33,677 nucleotides of DNA from an uncultured Chlorobiota bacterium (lineage in GTDB: Bacteria > Bacteroidota > Bacteroidia > Bacteroidales > JAADGE01). Numbering within the stretch: position 1 is the stretch's first letter; every line of letters starts with the position of its first letter. Positions 32,801 through 33,677 of the stretch are shown piece after piece. The translations under genes and the position numbers were made by a program. The stretch lies in contig CAMZKQ010000022.1 of assembly GCA_947311265.1 (NCBI GenBank), positions 1-33,677 of the forward strand. The letters are read 5' to 3'. The notes under the pieces were generated by a model. The model ran no database searches. It saw only the letters and a program-made list of their open reading frames with translations, and was not told the origin of the DNA.

Positions 32801-33677
32801 GCTGCTGGCGGAGCAAGTCCTTACACACAAAGTAGAACAGGCTTGTCAGCCTTAGGCTCTTATGCAGTTGGTGATTTAGAAAGTCCAATGGCACTAACTG
32901 GCATACCACCAGGGCATGCCCTCGACTTTGACGGCACAGACGACTATGTAAGTGCCGACGGTACTGCTTTTGATGGACTACCTGCAATTACAGTAGAAGC
33001 ATGGGTGAACCTGACAAACGCAGGGAACGATCAAAAAATAGTGGGGCAAGCTTTACTAGGTACTCCTTGGAAGGGTTTTATTTTAGGGGTTGCAGCTTCT
33101 AAAATAAAATTTGAAGTTTGGAATACTAACGAAACCAAATATACCATTCAAAATGGAACTGTTCCTTCCGGGCAGTGGGTACACCTTGCCCTTACGTGGA
33201 AAAAAAATGATAAAATGATAGCCTACATTAATGGCGAAGAAGTCGGAAACCTAGCAACAGCCAATTTTAACATAGCAGCAAGTAGCAGTAATTTAATTAT
33301 AGGAGCAGCCCCTTGGAGCCCCATCTACTTTAAGGTTAATGGGCAAATTGATGAACTTAGAGTTTGGAACACAGCACGTACTGCTTGCGAAATACGAGCA
33401 AATATGAATAACGAACTTATAGGCAACGAAGTAGGGCTTGTAGCTTATTATAATTTTAACCAAGGCGTAGCAGGAGCAAACAACGCAGGAGAAACTACTT
33501 TAATAGATAACTCTACAAACTCCCACAATGGCACATTAAATACCTTTGCACTTAGTGGAGCAACATCAAACTGGGTCGCCTCGGCAGCAAATGTAAATGA
33601 CCTTACCAACTTATCGGTTTGCACTACTTCTCCTAGTGCATTTCAAAAAGAAGTAGCAGCAAACTCTGATGTTATCG
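29876..33677 (+). CDS. Large surface protein with beta-helix and two LamG domains (3' end cut by window)
   Basis: Open from ATG 29876 to the window edge: 1267 codons without a stop. A signal peptide (MKKFTIYISAILIILATALP, ending near ASAQ) leads to a right-handed parallel beta-helix-like region (about 25-470) with repeated short N/I/S-rich turns such as NIFTNMSTG. LamG/concanavalin-A-like domain 1 spans about 489-675: ALDFDGVNDNVSVPY, FTVEAWINP, WTHFAASWNKNG, GKIDEVRIWDYERT. A linker module (about 700-1010) starts with the Bacteroidota motif TWTGNTDNDWTNAANW. LamG domain 2 spans about 1015-1197 (ALDFDGTDDYVSADG, ITVEAWVNL, GQIDELRVWNTART). LamG domains usually bind carbohydrate or protein, so adhesion is likely. 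A C-terminal sorting signal, for example for type IX secretion, would lie beyond the window. It is probably co-expressed with the S74-domain gene. Confidence 0.9.
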   Translation, partial: MKKFTIYISAILIILATALPASAQFIGNYTIDPTGVDDTGTDPGGVSGKNYLNFTDAISTLKSFGVSGAVTFEVVSGTYNEQISIPQITGASAANTITFKSQDPAIYATLRHISSTTDNWVIKLDGADFIRIQELSIITDHTNSNDGIVIFFDDTNSSIDDIQISSCDIQGRVLATIVPSGAVITRAPAASNGIFNISINANSITNGSYGIYLPASATFPHTGLVISNNDIYDFNSHGIFVKKGTAVEILKNIIKSKPVPAALAVGLRAEECGAGTIIDGNKIEVTSASQNIGLWLENCIGTSGTENLITNNMVVTASTGTAQTSYGIHFESSTWTNVYYNSVRVSGGKNDSPAFFLDISAGAKNNSIQNNIFTNMSTGVAIKINNPSTENVNYNDLYATSGDVGLKGAVKYSTLATWQTASGYDTNSLNQDPQFVAGNDLHLSVDIPAFKMNAIPSVLEDIDGTPRGATPYIGAHEFITLPPASPENALDFDGVNDNVSVPYSATLDFTDQFTVEAWINPATLGENEKIVSKSNGTDHGFILARSGGNEIILEMWNTGGTYIQAFGGNLKMEWTHFAASWNKNGDLIVYMNGVEVAKTPGGGLNIRNETGAFADLTIGKDSWGGTFPFEGKIDEVRIWDYERTPDQIRENMCQTINTNSAGLVAYYTFNQAPGDAIDQTGNGHTGTRFGGPVYVASTAFTTWTGNTDNDWTNAANWTNGIPNTNSVNAGITNQTNSATIAGSENVNHLVIASGATLEKSTFNIKSSGNIFNFGSDNGTGYLELFGGTEQHYIAGDFATLEVNDNINNVGLASSVSLNTEVKMTNGKVFLYDNDFTLNSGANITGSVGASNYFVADQVGIFAQDVGASASEIYHIGTTANYSPATFTNKSATLGTFTARVFPDVRDNGLQTGGATIPTIDDCVNLTWILGQTSATPINFDLNLQWNATSEGGTFDRTNSAIGDYTAVWNSTIAAPAAGGASPYTQSRTGLSALGSYAVGDLESPMALTGIPPGHALDFDGTDDYVSADGTAFDGLPAITVEAWVNLTNAGNDQKIVGQALLGTPWKGFILGVAASKIKFEVWNTNETKYTIQNGTVPSGQWVHLALTWKKNDKMIAYINGEEVGNLATANFNIAASSSNLIIGAAPWSPIYFKVNGQIDELRVWNTARTACEIRANMNNELIGNEVGLVAYYNFNQGVAGANNAGETTLIDNSTNSHNGTLNTFALSGATSNWVASAANVNDLTNLSVCTTSPSAFQKEVAANSDVI

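Overview
The window looks like chromosomal DNA from a member of the Bacteroidota, probably close to the Bacteroidales/Marinilabiliales. The evidence is low GC, several matches to the Bacteroidota -7 promoter element TAnnTTTG, almost no Shine-Dalgarno sequences, a short lysine-type SerA, an ATP-dependent PEP carboxykinase of Bacteroidales type, a TPR-SpoIIE sensor, and surface proteins built from LamG, beta-helix and S74-chaperone modules. No tRNA, rRNA, CRISPR array, transposase or integrase was found. The first and last genes run off the window.

Layout. 1-6647 (all minus): a penicillin-acylase-family hydrolase, a GH13 alpha-amylase-type lipoprotein, and a terminator-bounded pair made of an unnamed lipoprotein and a CheR methyltransferase. 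6987-7925 (plus): malate dehydrogenase. 8110-12246 (minus): a giant exported ankyrin-repeat protein whose C-terminal half carries four copies of a module resembling the type IX secretion/gliding protein GldN. 12613-14415 (plus): a TPR-transmembrane-SpoIIE phosphatase. 14449-22835 (all minus): a DUF5063-like protein, serA and serC (serine synthesis), a dihydropyrimidinase-type amidohydrolase, an MscS channel, a long RelA/SpoT homologue with an intact hydrolase but a degraded synthetase, and a small HD-superfamily phosphohydrolase. 23027-24625 (plus): pckA. 25089-25916 (minus): tyrA, with a terminator-like leader. 26341-27629 (plus): methylmalonyl-CoA epimerase and a YfiR-like exported protein. 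27830-33677 (plus): two surface proteins, one with a C-terminal S74 chaperone domain and one with a beta-helix plus two LamG domains (3' end missing).

How the genes fit together. Most are housekeeping: malate/oxaloacetate/PEP interconversion (mdh, pckA), the propionate branch (epimerase), and serine and tyrosine synthesis. The accessory content is the ankyrin/GldN-like protein, the orphan lipoprotein-CheR pair and the surface-protein block at the right end. The best candidates for something undescribed are the ankyrin/GldN-like fusion and the apparently hydrolase-only RelA/SpoT protein. Also worth checking are terminator-like hairpins just upstream of tyrA and of the dihydropyrimidinase gene, and a palindromic operator candidate upstream of the epimerase gene. 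All family names come from reading motifs; no database search was possible.
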